DNA of 33,059 nt from an uncultured Algibacter sp. (GTDB lineage: Bacteria > Bacteroidota > Bacteroidia > Flavobacteriales > Flavobacteriaceae), in assembly GCF_905480415.1 (NCBI RefSeq), contig NZ_CAJQQI010000002.1, positions 1 through 33,059 on the forward strand, written 5' to 3'. How positions within the stretch are numbered: position 1 is the first letter of the stretch; every line of letters begins with the position of its first letter. Under the pieces are notes generated by a model. That model worked only from the letters and a program-made list of their open reading frames with translations. It was not told where the DNA came from and did no database searches. This document shows, piece after piece, positions 1 through 7,889 of this stretch. Both the position numbers and the translations under genes were made by a program.

Positions 1-613
1 AGCTGACACTTTTATTTTAATCTATCCTCAAGGTAGTTGTTTAGATGGTTTATCTCATTGGAACGCTTGTCCATTAGGAGGAGACAATAAAAGTGATGCT
101 TATGATTTTGGATTTGTTGAATCCATGATAACTGAGATTTCATCTCAGTATAATGTAGATATGGAGAGAATTTATGCCGCAGGATACTCTAACGGTGGTA
201 TGATGGCATATGGCCTTGCGAATTATAAAAGTGATTTATTTGCTGCGGTAGCATCCGTTTCTGGAGTAATGTTAGATTGTACGGGATCTACAAATCACCC
301 TATGCCGGTAGTACATCTTCACGGAACATCTGATGGAGTACTACCATATAATGGGAACAATGACTGGAACTCTGCACAAAGTACATTAGACCACTGGATT
401 AATTTCAATAATACAGTTTTAACCCCTACTATAACAAGTGACAGCAATATTGAACGTTATGTCTATGACCAAGGAGATAGCTCAGTTTCTGTTGAGCATT
501 ACAAATATATTGGAGGAGACCATGTTTGGTTTAGCGCAACTTTTCAAGGTCAAAACACATCTGAATTGGTTTGGAATTTTGTGTCACGATATGACATAAA
601 TGGATTGAGATAA
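1..613 (+). CDS. PHB depolymerase/LpqC-type esterase, 5' truncated by window edge
   Basis: An alpha/beta-hydrolase fold esterase of the polyhydroxybutyrate depolymerase/LpqC-like family. The reading frame is open from base 2, before the first ATG at 125, and already encodes family sequence there (YPQG, then SHWNACP), so the true start lies outside the window and the ATG at 125 is internal. The nucleophile elbow GYSNGG gives the serine, HGTSDGVLP the likely acid, and GGDHVW the histidine. The family hydrolyses ester bonds of polymers or feruloyl-type substrates and is usually secreted; the signal peptide, if any, is not visible. No T9SS sorting domain follows the catalytic domain, which ends shortly before the stop. 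An attC-like element begins 10 bases after the stop, so this gene may be a separate unit from the nitrogen genes downstream. The family call is good; the substrate is unknown. Confidence 0.8.
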   Translation, partial: ADTFILIYPQGSCLDGLSHWNACPLGGDNKSDAYDFGFVESMITEISSQYNVDMERIYAAGYSNGGMMAYGLANYKSDLFAAVASVSGVMLDCTGSTNHPMPVVHLHGTSDGVLPYNGNNDWNSAQSTLDHWINFNNTVLTPTITSDSNIERYVYDQGDSSVSVEHYKYIGGDHVWFSATFQGQNTSELVWNFVSRYDINGLR

Positions 614-622
614 ACAATAAAA

Positions 623-690
623 GTGCATAACAACGTATATGAAACCATAGCTCTTTTCTCGCTACGCTTCATATACTTACCGTTAAACAC
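623..690. repeat. attC-like imperfect inverted repeat
   Basis: Three nested complementary segments are visible. Outer arms are GTGCATAAC (623-631) and GTTAAACAC (682-690), pairing 7 of 9. Middle arms GTATATGAA (635-643) and TTCATATAC (668-676) pair perfectly. Inner arms are TAGC (648-651) and GCTA (661-664). The right arm contains GTTAAAC, which fits the integron attC core GTTRRRY; the left arm GCATAAC fits RYYYAAC except at one position. Total length of 68 bases is within the attC range. No integrase is in the window. It could instead be an unrelated Bacteroidota intergenic palindrome. Confidence 0.4.
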
Positions 691-857
691 AAGTTAAAAA
701 CCAAGGAATCATCGAGCCACTTCCTTCAAAATTAAAGGAAGTTTACACTCGTTACTTTTAAGTATTATTAAGTAAGGAGAATTGGATATCGTCCAAGGCG
801 AATGGATCGTCAAAAGAAAAAGTTGTGCTGCAACTTTGAATAATAAGGGGAGCAACA

Positions 858-890
858 AAAACCTGATACGAAAGTATCGGGTTTTTTTGT
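858..890 (+). terminator. Intrinsic terminator
   Basis: Stem CCTGATAC / GTATCGGG (one T-G wobble) closes a GAAA tetraloop and is followed by a run of seven T. It lies about 245 bases after the esterase stop, so it either ends a long 3' untranslated region or ends a separate small transcript starting somewhere in 690-850. Confidence 0.75.
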
Positions 891-1221
891 GGGTTTAATT
901 TGATGAGGAGTTTAGAAATAGTGTCAGAACTATTCATACGCTCTAATTATAGAGATAACGCAAGATAGTTACCGTAAAGTGGTAGAGAATAAAATTAGTC
1001 TGTAGAGAGCGGTTGAAGCGTTATAAAAATGCTTTTTTTAAACTCTAAAAAGTACTTATTACTATCTAGTTCAATATAGAATTACAGCAGAGACTACTTA
1101 GAATAATTCATTCTTTAACCTTTCAGTTAAATGAATTTTGCTTAATTTCTAAATATAAGTATGTCAATTTGAGAAATTGATAATAATCATTGTTTTACGC
1201 AAATATCTTAATTAAACTTCA

Positions 1222-1264
1222 TTTAAAATACGTATAAATACTTAGTTTTGTTTTAAAATACGTA
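1222..1264 (+). promoter_or_regulatory. nirB promoter with nitrate-regulon dyad
   Basis: The -7 element TAGTTTTG (1243-1250) matches the Bacteroidota consensus TAnnTTTG and lies 17 bases before the nirB ATG, so the leader is very short. The dyad ACGTA-N4-TACTT (1230-1243) overlaps the first base of the -7 element, the same geometry as at three other promoters in this window. A 13-base direct repeat TTTAAAATACGTA occurs at 1222-1234 and again at 1252-1264, exactly 30 bases apart and flanking the -7. No clear -33 TTG/TTTG is seen, which suggests an activated promoter. Confidence 0.65.
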
Positions 1265-1267
1265 GTT

Positions 1268-3781
1268 ATGTTAAATATTATTGTTGTTGGAAACGGAATG
1301 GTTGGGTATAAATTTTGTGAGAAGTTTGTAGAAAAATCAGAAGCTAAAGATTTTAAAATTACAGTTTTTGGTGAGGAACCAAGACCTGCTTACGATAGGG
1401 TTCATCTAAGTGAGTTTTTTGAAAATCAAGACGCTAAAGCACTAGAAATGGCTCCAGCTGCATGGTATGATGATAAAGGAATAAACTTGGTAGTTGGCGA
1501 ACGTGTAGCAGATATCAACAGGACTTCAAAAACTATTACAACAGTTAAAGATCGTGTTTTTTCTTATGATTATTTAGTGTTAGCAACAGGATCTTCGCCG
1601 TTTGTTCCACCAATTAAGGGTGTTGAAAAAGAAGGTGTATTTGTATATAGAACCATTGAGGATTTAGAAGGCATGTTGGCTTATGCAGCAAAACTTAAAA
1701 CTGAAAAACCAGATGCAAGAGCTGCCGTTCTTGGTGGTGGTTTATTAGGTTTAGAGGCTGGTAAAGCAGTTATGGATATGGGCTTAGAGCCCCATATTGT
1801 AGAGTTTGCGTCTAAATTAATGCCAAGACAATTGGACTCAAGAAGTAGTCAGGTTTTACAATTGAAATTAGAATCCATTGGTTTAAATATCCATTTAAGT
1901 AAAGCTACAAACCAAATTTTGGGAGATAAGGCTATTACAGGAATGGAGTTTGGTGAAGATGATATATTAGATGTGGATATGCTAGTAGTTTCTGCTGGTA
2001 TTCGTCCAAGAGATGAGCTAGGAAAGAACTGTGGGCTAGAAGTTGGAGTTCGAGGAGGTATTGTGGTTAATAATAAAATGCAAACCTCAGACGAGAATAT
2101 TTATGCCATAGGCGAAATTGCTTTATATAGCCAAATGATATATGGATTGGTTGCTCCAGGCTATGATATGGCTTCTGTAGCAGTTGACCAAATTGTCGGT
2201 AAAACCGAGTCATTAATGCCTGATGATATTGATATGTCTACTAAATTAAAACTAATAGGGGTGGATGTAGCGAGTTTTGGCGAACCTTTTATGCCGGCGG
2301 CTAAAGGACATTCTGTTATTTTTGAAAACAAAACGCAACACTTATATAAAAGAATTAATGTCAGCCTTGATGGTAAATCATTGTTAGGGGGTATTTTAGT
2401 TGGAGACGCCTCTGATTACAATATGCTACATCAAGTATATTTGAATGGAATGGCTATTCCAGAAGATCCATCACAATTAATTTTACCAGCTAGTGAAGGT
2501 GGTTCATCATTTGGTAGTGTTTTAGATTTACCAGATATAGCACAAGTCTGTTCCTGTGAGAGCGTGAGTAAAGGCGATATTTGTTGTTCTATTACTGAGG
2601 GAGAATCTAATAATTTGGGTGATGTAGTTACTAAAACAAAAGCAACAACAGGTTGTGGAGGTTGTAAACCTATGGTGGTCGATTTGGTAAATGAAACTTT
2701 AAAATCTCTTGGAAAAGAAGTTAAAGAAACTATTTGTGAACACTTTGATTTCAGTAGACAAGAATTATACGATCTTATAAAAATTAATAAAGTGCCAGAT
2801 TATCAGGAAGCACTTAACTTATTTGGCGAAGGCCATGGTTGTGAAACTTGTAAACCTCTAGTGGCGTCTATTTTTGCTACAGTAACCATGGAAACGGCAA
2901 ACAAGCAGCCAGCTATACAAGATACTAACGATAGGTTTTTAGCGAACATACAGCGTAATGGTACGTATTCAGTAGTGCCTAGGGTTCCTGGTGGTGAGAT
3001 TACTCCAGATCAATTAATGACTATTGGTGCAGTGGCTAAGAAATACGATTTATATACTAAGATTACCGGTGGGCAACGGATCGATTTATTTGGTGCACAG
3101 GTTCATGAATTACCTTTGATTTGGAAAGAATTAATTGATGCTGGTTTTGAAAGTGGTCATGCTTATGGAAAATCGTTAAGAACCGTAAAAAGTTGCGTAG
3201 GTTCTACTTGGTGTCGTTACGGTATGCACGAAAGTGTAACGTTTGCCATAGATATAGAGAAGCGATATAGAGGATTGCGTTCTCCTCATAAATTTAAAGG
3301 TGGCGTTTCTGGATGTATTAGAGAATGTGCCGAAGCTAGAGGAAAAGATTTTGGATTGATTGCGGTTGAAGGCGGATGGAATTTATACGTCTGTGGAAAT
3401 GGTGGAGCAACACCAAAACATGCCGTATTATTAGCAGAACAATTAGATGATGAAACCGTTGTGAAATACTTAGATAGATTCCTAATGTATTATATACGAA
3501 CAGCTGGACCATTAGTAAGAACAGCACCTTGGTTAGATAAACTTGACGGTGGTTTAAATTACTTGAAGCAAGTTGTAATTGAAGACTCTTTAGGAATTGC
3601 AGATGACTTAGAACAGGAGATGAAAGGTTTAATTAACAAATATGAATGTGAATGGAAACAAGCCATTGAAAATCCAGAAATGATGAAACGTTTTAAACAT
3701 TTTGTGAACTCTGATGATACAGATGATAATTTAAAGTTTGTGCCAATGCGTGAACAAAAAATGCCAAAAGCTTGGAGTTAA
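1268..3781 (+). CDS. nirB: Assimilatory nitrite reductase [NAD(P)H], large subunit
   Basis: NirB reduces nitrite to ammonium in the cytoplasm with NAD(P)H, passing six electrons through FAD and iron-sulfur centres to siroheme. Domains in order: FAD/NAD(P)H pyridine nucleotide-disulfide oxidoreductase (about 1-390, with GNGMVG near the start and the NAD motif GGGLLGLEAG near 155), two BFD-like [2Fe-2S] segments (about 425-550, with CSC and GCGGC, then CEHF and GCETCKP), the ferredoxin-like half domain (about 560-630) and the siroheme/[4Fe-4S] domain. The four cluster cysteines are intact: C643 and C649 (C-x5-C) and C683 and C687 (C-x3-C). At 837 residues it is a full-length family member. It has its own promoter and is followed after 202 bases by nirD. 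The call is firm; the choice of NADH or NADPH cannot be read from the sequence. Confidence 0.97.
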   Translation: MLNIIVVGNGMVGYKFCEKFVEKSEAKDFKITVFGEEPRPAYDRVHLSEFFENQDAKALEMAPAAWYDDKGINLVVGERVADINRTSKTITTVKDRVFSYDYLVLATGSSPFVPPIKGVEKEGVFVYRTIEDLEGMLAYAAKLKTEKPDARAAVLGGGLLGLEAGKAVMDMGLEPHIVEFASKLMPRQLDSRSSQVLQLKLESIGLNIHLSKATNQILGDKAITGMEFGEDDILDVDMLVVSAGIRPRDELGKNCGLEVGVRGGIVVNNKMQTSDENIYAIGEIALYSQMIYGLVAPGYDMASVAVDQIVGKTESLMPDDIDMSTKLKLIGVDVASFGEPFMPAAKGHSVIFENKTQHLYKRINVSLDGKSLLGGILVGDASDYNMLHQVYLNGMAIPEDPSQLILPASEGGSSFGSVLDLPDIAQVCSCESVSKGDICCSITEGESNNLGDVVTKTKATTGCGGCKPMVVDLVNETLKSLGKEVKETICEHFDFSRQELYDLIKINKVPDYQEALNLFGEGHGCETCKPLVASIFATVTMETANKQPAIQDTNDRFLANIQRNGTYSVVPRVPGGEITPDQLMTIGAVAKKYDLYTKITGGQRIDLFGAQVHELPLIWKELIDAGFESGHAYGKSLRTVKSCVGSTWCRYGMHESVTFAIDIEKRYRGLRSPHKFKGGVSGCIRECAEARGKDFGLIAVEGGWNLYVCGNGGATPKHAVLLAEQLDDETVVKYLDRFLMYYIRTAGPLVRTAPWLDKLDGGLNYLKQVVIEDSLGIADDLEQEMKGLINKYECEWKQAIENPEMMKRFKHFVNSDDTDDNLKFVPMREQKMPKAWS

Positions 3782-3801
3782 AAGCACATGTAATGGATAG
3801 G

Positions 3802-3946
3802 TTACGTTAGGGATTGGACGGTGTGTTTGAGCTCACCGACGCAGGAGGAAGCGAGTAGTGAAATGTTTATGAGTTCAATAATTTTAAATAATAACCAACG
3901 AATAAAGTCTGACCCGTGCAGTAACCTGCCGGCAGGCAGGCGCCCA
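3802..3946. repeat. Candidate Bacteroidota intergenic palindromic repeat
   Basis: The spacer between nirB and nirD is more GC-rich than its surroundings and carries a perfect 12-base palindrome CCTGCCGGCAGG (3925-3936) followed by GCAGGCG, plus a hairpin CGGTG/CACCG near 3819-3838. The phrases AGGGATTGGACGG, GAAGCGAGTAGTGAAA and GACCCGTGCAG resemble, from memory, a dispersed intergenic repeat common in Flavobacteriaceae genomes. A shorter relative is at 22089-22104. It is a non-coding insertion within an operon; any role in mRNA stability or attenuation is inference. Confidence 0.5.
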
Positions 3947-3983
3947 AATAAAATAATTTGATTTTAAATAATACTTTTTAAGG

Positions 3984-4361
3984 ATGGAAAATATATTAGA
4001 ACAGTACAAATCGGTTACCGAAAATGAAGTATCAACCTGGTTTGAAGTAGGAGTAACTGCAAATTTTCCAGAAAATAGTGGTGCATGTATTAAATACAAA
4101 ACCAAACAAGTTGCAGTGTACAATTTTACACGAACTGGTAAGTGGTATGCCACACAGAATTTGTGTCCACATAAAATGGAAATGGTATTATCATTAGGTA
4201 TGATAGGTGATAAGGACAATATTCCGAAGGTCGCTTGCCCAATGCATAAAAAGAATTTTTCTTTAGAAGATGGTAGCAATTTAGGTGGTGAAGATTTAAA
4301 AATCGCGACCTATCCTGTTAAAATTGAAAACGGAAATGTGTATATTGGCTTCACGGATTAA
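3984..4361 (+). CDS. nirD: Nitrite reductase small subunit, Rieske-type
   Basis: NirD is the small partner of NirB. The 125-residue protein is a single Rieske-fold domain and keeps all four [2Fe-2S] ligands: C61-x-H63 in LCPHKM and C85-x2-H88 in CPMHKK. The small subunit of the E. coli enzyme lacks such ligands, so this form probably carries a real Rieske cluster, as many assimilatory NirD proteins do. It follows nirB on the same strand after a repeat-containing spacer and is 12 bases before the DUF4202-like gene, so nirD, that gene and the kinase gene form a tight run. The ATG at 3984 is preceded by AAGG at a usable distance. Confidence 0.93.
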   Translation: MENILEQYKSVTENEVSTWFEVGVTANFPENSGACIKYKTKQVAVYNFTRTGKWYATQNLCPHKMEMVLSLGMIGDKDNIPKVACPMHKKNFSLEDGSNLGGEDLKIATYPVKIENGNVYIGFTD

Positions 4362-4373
4362 AACCTAACGAAA

Positions 4374-4958
4374 ATGAAGCCTACACGATTTGAAACTGCT
4401 ATCGCATTAATTGATAAAGCAAACTCTGAAGACATAAATACTTATGAGGTTTCTGGTATAAACTATCCTAAAGAATTGCTTTACTCCCAACGCATGACGA
4501 GGAAGTTGTTACAGTTTGAGCCTAATGCATCAAAAGCACTTCAAATTGCGGCTCGTGCACAACATATTTGCCGATGGAAAATAGCCCGTGATGAGTACCC
4601 AATGGATCGTGTAGGGTATTTAAAATGGCGAGAAACCTTAAAGAGAATGCATGGTGATTTAACCACAGATATATTGAAGCAAGTTGGTTATGATGACCAA
4701 TTTACCGATAGAGTTAAAGCCATAATTCTTAAAAAATTGATTAAGAAAAACGAAGAGTCTCAATCTTTAGAAGACACTATTTGTTTGGTGTTTTTAGATT
4801 ATTATTTTGAGGAGTTTGCTACAAAACACAATGAGGAAAAGATTATTGATATTCTTAAGAAAACCTGGATTAAAATGTCTGATAAAGGTCATGAGGCAGC
4901 TTTAAAATTAACTTTTTCTGAGAAAAGTTTGGCTTTAGTGAAAGAGGCCATTTCTTAA
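4374..4958 (+). CDS. DUF4202-like protein of nitrate assimilation loci
   Basis: A 194-residue soluble, mostly helical protein with no signal peptide or membrane segment. The stretch with AARAQHICRW, then ARDEYPMDR and GYLKWR, and the later helix CLVFLDYYFEEF match what I know as DUF4202, a family of unknown function often found beside nitrate and nitrite reductase genes. The spread of His, Asp and Glu residues (AQHICRW, LKRMHGD, LDYYFEEF) suggests a helical metal-binding or HD-like fold, but I cannot show a catalytic HD pair. It lies between nirD (12-base gap) and the sensor kinase gene (10-base gap), so it is very likely co-transcribed and works in nitrite reduction or its control. No biochemical role is claimed. 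Confidence 0.8.
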   Translation: MKPTRFETAIALIDKANSEDINTYEVSGINYPKELLYSQRMTRKLLQFEPNASKALQIAARAQHICRWKIARDEYPMDRVGYLKWRETLKRMHGDLTTDILKQVGYDDQFTDRVKAIILKKLIKKNEESQSLEDTICLVFLDYYFEEFATKHNEEKIIDILKKTWIKMSDKGHEAALKLTFSEKSLALVKEAIS

Positions 4959-4968
4959 ATATAAACTG

Positions 4969-6783
4969 ATGGCTAAACCAAGTAATTCATTAGACCAAAG
5001 AACGTTTGATAAATTACGTCGTTTATACATTATTGCTTTAAGTACTATTGCGCTTTCGGTGGTTATTAGTCAGATTTTAATTAGGACACATCTTAGCGGA
5101 CAAGAAAGTGACTCTACAGTAATTAACGTTGCAGGTAGGCAGCGTATGTTGAGTCAAAAATTAACTAAAGATATTGTTTCGTTATCTTCTGAAACTAACT
5201 TAGAAAACAAAAGACTTCTTAAAGATAAAATAAAAGCAACCCTTCATCTATGGGAATTGTCGCATTATGCATTACAAAATGGAAATGATAGTTTAGGCTT
5301 GCCGAAAAAGAATAGCCCAAAAATAATTGCAAAATTTAAATTGTTGAATCCTGTTTTTGATACCATAAATACAGCATCAAAATCTATTATTGATAAGATT
5401 GAAAAGGAACCTCTTGTGCCTATAGCGGCGTATGCGTCTGATATTGAAAAGGTGAAAACCAATGAAGATGATTTTTTGGTTATGATGGATAATATCGTAA
5501 ATGAATATGATATTGAAGCTGATGAAAAAGTAGAATGGTTAGGTCAGTTAGAGTTATGGTTAACAGCGCTCACCTTACTTATTTTATTAGGAGAATTTTT
5601 GTTTATTTTTTGGCCAGCTGCAAAATCTGTAAAATCTACTTTATCTAATTTATTGCAAGCAGAAAAACAAGCTAAAAAAATGGCGTTTGATGCCGATGAA
5701 CTGAGTAATTCTAAAGAAAAATCTATTAAAGAATTGCGTGCTTTAAGTCGTGCCATGGATGATACACTTTTGTTTGCGCGTATATTGCCAAGTGGCAGTG
5801 TAGTGCATATGGGCAATAAATTTTCACGCTTATTTAAGGTTCCGAAATTTAACGAATCTGGGATGTTTTGGAATATCTTATCGAGAGTTGAAAGCGAGCA
5901 ATTAGCTCTAGAAAGTCTTATTTCAAAATTCAAAAAAACGGGGTGGCAAGGTGAGGTAAAAGCTACCACAAAGGATAATAAAGATATTTGGTTAGAAATG
6001 GCAATTATACCATATAGCCCTACAGAAGAAAAGTCTGAATTGTTAATAATCGCATCTGAAATTACAGAACGAAAAACGGGTCAACTAGAAATTCATAGAT
6101 TGACTGCGCAAAGTTTTGAGGAGAAGATGAATCAGCAAAAAATCATCTCAAGTAAAATTATAGAAAATCAGGAAAAAGAACAAAGTCGTATAGCAAAGGA
6201 TGTACATGATGGTATTGGGCAGATGCTTACAGGTTTAAAGTATAATTTAGAAAGTATTGATACTAAAGATTTAAAAAAAACTAATGCTAAAATTGAGCAT
6301 CTTAAAGCATTGACAACTGATATTATTAAGGGCGTAAGGACAGCCACTTTTAATCTAACTCCACCTGAGTTAGCAGACCATGGTATAGTGCCAGCAATTA
6401 CAAAGCTTACGCAAGAATTAGCAAGACTAACAGGTAATAAAATTATCTTTTTTAATAAAACTAATTTTAATCTTCGTTTGGATTCACTTACTGAAATTAA
6501 TATTTATAGAATTACGCAAGAAGCTATAAATAATGCGATTAAATATGCAGATTCTACACATATTTTGGTGTCTTTATCGCATAGCGAAAACATACTAAGT
6601 ATTGTGATTGATGATAACGGTAAAGGTTTTGATCCTGAAAAAATAAAAAACGTTAAGAATGCTGATGGCGGTATGGGAATGACTTTTATGCGCGAGCGCA
6701 TAAAATACATTGAAGGTCGCTTATTCTTGAATTCTGAAATTGGACGGGGTACTCGTGTTACTTTAAATATTCCTTTGAGTTAA
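4969..6783 (+). CDS. Membrane sensor histidine kinase, NarX/PilJ-type input domain
   Basis: A 604-residue sensor kinase. Transmembrane segment 1 lies at about 19-38 and segment 2 at about 192-214, bracketing a helical periplasmic domain of about 155 residues that begins with NVAGRQRMLSQKL (53-65). This is the signature of the PilJ/NarX-type N-terminal domain, whose equivalent P-box in NarX binds nitrate. A PAS-like domain (about 250-370) follows, then a HisKA_3 dimerisation region with phospho-acceptor H413 in KDVHDGIGQM and an HATPase domain (N-box ITQEAINNAIKYA, G1 box DDNGKGFD, then GGMGM). It lies 10 bases after the DUF4202-like gene. The NarL-family response regulator encoded about 450 bases downstream is the natural partner. 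Nitrate or nitrite sensing is inferred from the domain and context. Confidence 0.9.
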   Translation: MAKPSNSLDQRTFDKLRRLYIIALSTIALSVVISQILIRTHLSGQESDSTVINVAGRQRMLSQKLTKDIVSLSSETNLENKRLLKDKIKATLHLWELSHYALQNGNDSLGLPKKNSPKIIAKFKLLNPVFDTINTASKSIIDKIEKEPLVPIAAYASDIEKVKTNEDDFLVMMDNIVNEYDIEADEKVEWLGQLELWLTALTLLILLGEFLFIFWPAAKSVKSTLSNLLQAEKQAKKMAFDADELSNSKEKSIKELRALSRAMDDTLLFARILPSGSVVHMGNKFSRLFKVPKFNESGMFWNILSRVESEQLALESLISKFKKTGWQGEVKATTKDNKDIWLEMAIIPYSPTEEKSELLIIASEITERKTGQLEIHRLTAQSFEEKMNQQKIISSKIIENQEKEQSRIAKDVHDGIGQMLTGLKYNLESIDTKDLKKTNAKIEHLKALTTDIIKGVRTATFNLTPPELADHGIVPAITKLTQELARLTGNKIIFFNKTNFNLRLDSLTEINIYRITQEAINNAIKYADSTHILVSLSHSENILSIVIDDNGKGFDPEKIKNVKNADGGMGMTFMRERIKYIEGRLFLNSEIGRGTRVTLNIPLS

Positions 6784-6794
6784 TATAAAACATT

Positions 6795-7175
6795 ATGAAA
6801 AGAAAATTGATAAGTTCAGGTTCCACTTTTGAAGAAAGTATAGGCTATTCAAGAGCTGTTGTTCAAGGTGATTGGGTATTTGTTTCTGGTAAAACTGGAT
6901 ATAATTATGATGACATGATAATTAGTGGTGATATTGTTGAACAAACTTAACAGTGTTTAATTAATATAAAAGACAAGCTAGAAAAGGCCGAAGCGAGTTT
7001 GTCAGATGTTGTTCGCGTAACCTATATTCTAAAGGATGCTAAAGAATTTGAAAAATGTTGGCCTATATTAAAAAAACACTTTGAGACTGTAAAACCGGCT
7101 GCTACCCTGATTTCAGCTGGACTTGCCGATGGTAAAATGAAGATTGAAATTCAAGTTACAGCATTAAAGAATTGA
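6795..7175 (+). pseudogene. RidA-family gene interrupted by one in-frame TAA
   Basis: Reading from ATG 6795 gives 51 residues (start MKRKLISSG, then AVVQGDWVFVSGKTGYN), an in-frame TAA at 6948-6950, and then 74 more residues in the same frame (QCLINIKDKLEKAEASLSD, VVRVTYILKDA, and finally KIEIQVTALKN) to TGA 7173-7175. Joined, the protein is a normal-length RidA/YjgF/UK114 member, including the helix and strand after the stop. RidA proteins hydrolyse reactive enamine/imine intermediates from PLP enzymes. There is no frameshift and no other lesion; one base change (CAA or GAA to TAA) explains it, since homologues usually have Gln or Glu here. It begins 11 bases after the kinase stop, between kinase and response regulator. 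It could be a true recent pseudogene or a sequencing error. Confidence 0.85.
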
Positions 7176-7178
7176 AAT

Positions 7179-7199
7179 ACGTAGTATTACTTAATTTTG
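7179..7199 (+). promoter_or_regulatory. Response regulator promoter with nitrate-regulon dyad
   Basis: The dyad ACGTA-N4-TACTT (7179-7192) overlaps by one base a -7 element TAATTTTG (7192-7199) that fits TAnnTTTG. It lies just after the stop of the RidA pseudogene and 34 bases before the response regulator ATG. The geometry equals that of the nirB, nitrate reductase and nrtA promoters, so the regulator gene is probably in the same regulon and may be autoregulated. Confidence 0.6.
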
Positions 7200-7232
7200 T
7201 TACTTTTGTACTTATAACTTAAGATTTTCAAT

Positions 7233-7889
7233 ATGATTAAAGTAGTGCTTGCAGATGACCATGTTTTAGTAAGAGATGGAATTAAGGCCCTTTTGGAGGA
7301 CCAAAAAGGTATTACTGTAATTGATGAAGCGTCTAATGGTATAGAAGCTCTTGAGGTTATAAATCAAAATAAACCAGATATACTTATTGTTGATATCCGT
7401 ATGCCAGAAATGAATGGCATTGAAGTGGTTAGAGAAATGAGTAAATCTTTTAAAGACGTAAAAACATTAGTGCTTTCAATGCATGATTCTGAAGAATACG
7501 TAGTGCAAGCGATTCAAGCGGGAGCTGATGGTTACTTATTAAAAGGAGCTAGTAAAGAAGAATTTTTAAAAGCATTGAATAAAGTCGCTTCTGGAGGAAA
7601 GTATTTTACGGGTGATGTGTCTGCAATTATTATGAAAAATTTTGTAAACGGCACAACTACCTCTGTAACTCCAAAACAAGCCCCTGTTGAAACTCCATTT
7701 AAATTAACAAAACGCGAAAAACAAATACTCAGTTTGGTTTTACAATTAAAAAATAACAAAGACATTGCTGAAGAATTAGAAATCAGTAAACGTACTGCCG
7801 AAGTACATCGTTTTAATTTGATGAAAAAACTGGATGTTAAAAACCTTTTGGAACTGAGCAATAAAGCTAAGGAATTTGGATTGGTTTAG
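7233..7889 (+). CDS. NarL/FixJ-family response regulator
   Basis: A 218-residue two-domain DNA-binding response regulator. The receiver domain (1-120) has the acidic pair D8/D9, phospho-acceptor D54 in LIVDIRMPEMNG, a conserved Ser/Thr region (TLVLSMHD) and Lys in YLLKGAS. A linker leads to a LuxR-type helix-turn-helix at about 150-212 (TKREKQILSLV, NKDIAEELEISKRTAEVHR). It is the likely partner of the HisKA_3 kinase encoded upstream; the pairing of these families is standard. The gene has its own promoter carrying the shared dyad, so it can be expressed apart from nirB. NarL proteins bind TACYYMT heptamers, and the half-site TACTTA at the four promoters fits six of the seven positions when followed by G or A, which makes this protein a leading candidate for the regulator. 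Confidence 0.93.
   Translation: MIKVVLADDHVLVRDGIKALLEDQKGITVIDEASNGIEALEVINQNKPDILIVDIRMPEMNGIEVVREMSKSFKDVKTLVLSMHDSEEYVVQAIQAGADGYLLKGASKEEFLKALNKVASGGKYFTGDVSAIIMKNFVNGTTTSVTPKQAPVETPFKLTKREKQILSLVLQLKNNKDIAEELEISKRTAEVHRFNLMKKLDVKNLLELSNKAKEFGLV

Larger units (their letters stand above)
614..1267. other. Gene-free region between esterase gene and nirB
   Basis: No credible protein gene was found here. It contains the attC-like element (623-690), an uncharacterised stretch from about 700 to 850 that ends in an intrinsic terminator and could encode a small RNA, and then about 350 bases of AT-rich DNA leading into the nirB promoter. Two further copies of the half-site TACTTA lie at 1053-1058 and 1095-1100, upstream of the promoter dyad at 1230-1243; given the base composition they may be chance. 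Confidence 0.6.

Noticed and set aside
3884-4279. A 131-codon open frame on the minus strand over nirD
   Set aside because: It lies antisense to the clearly conserved Rieske gene and resembles no protein family; it is a by-product of the nirD codons.
5544-5969. A 141-codon open frame on the minus strand inside the histidine kinase gene
   Set aside because: Antisense to well-conserved kinase sequence, composition typical of a shadow frame.
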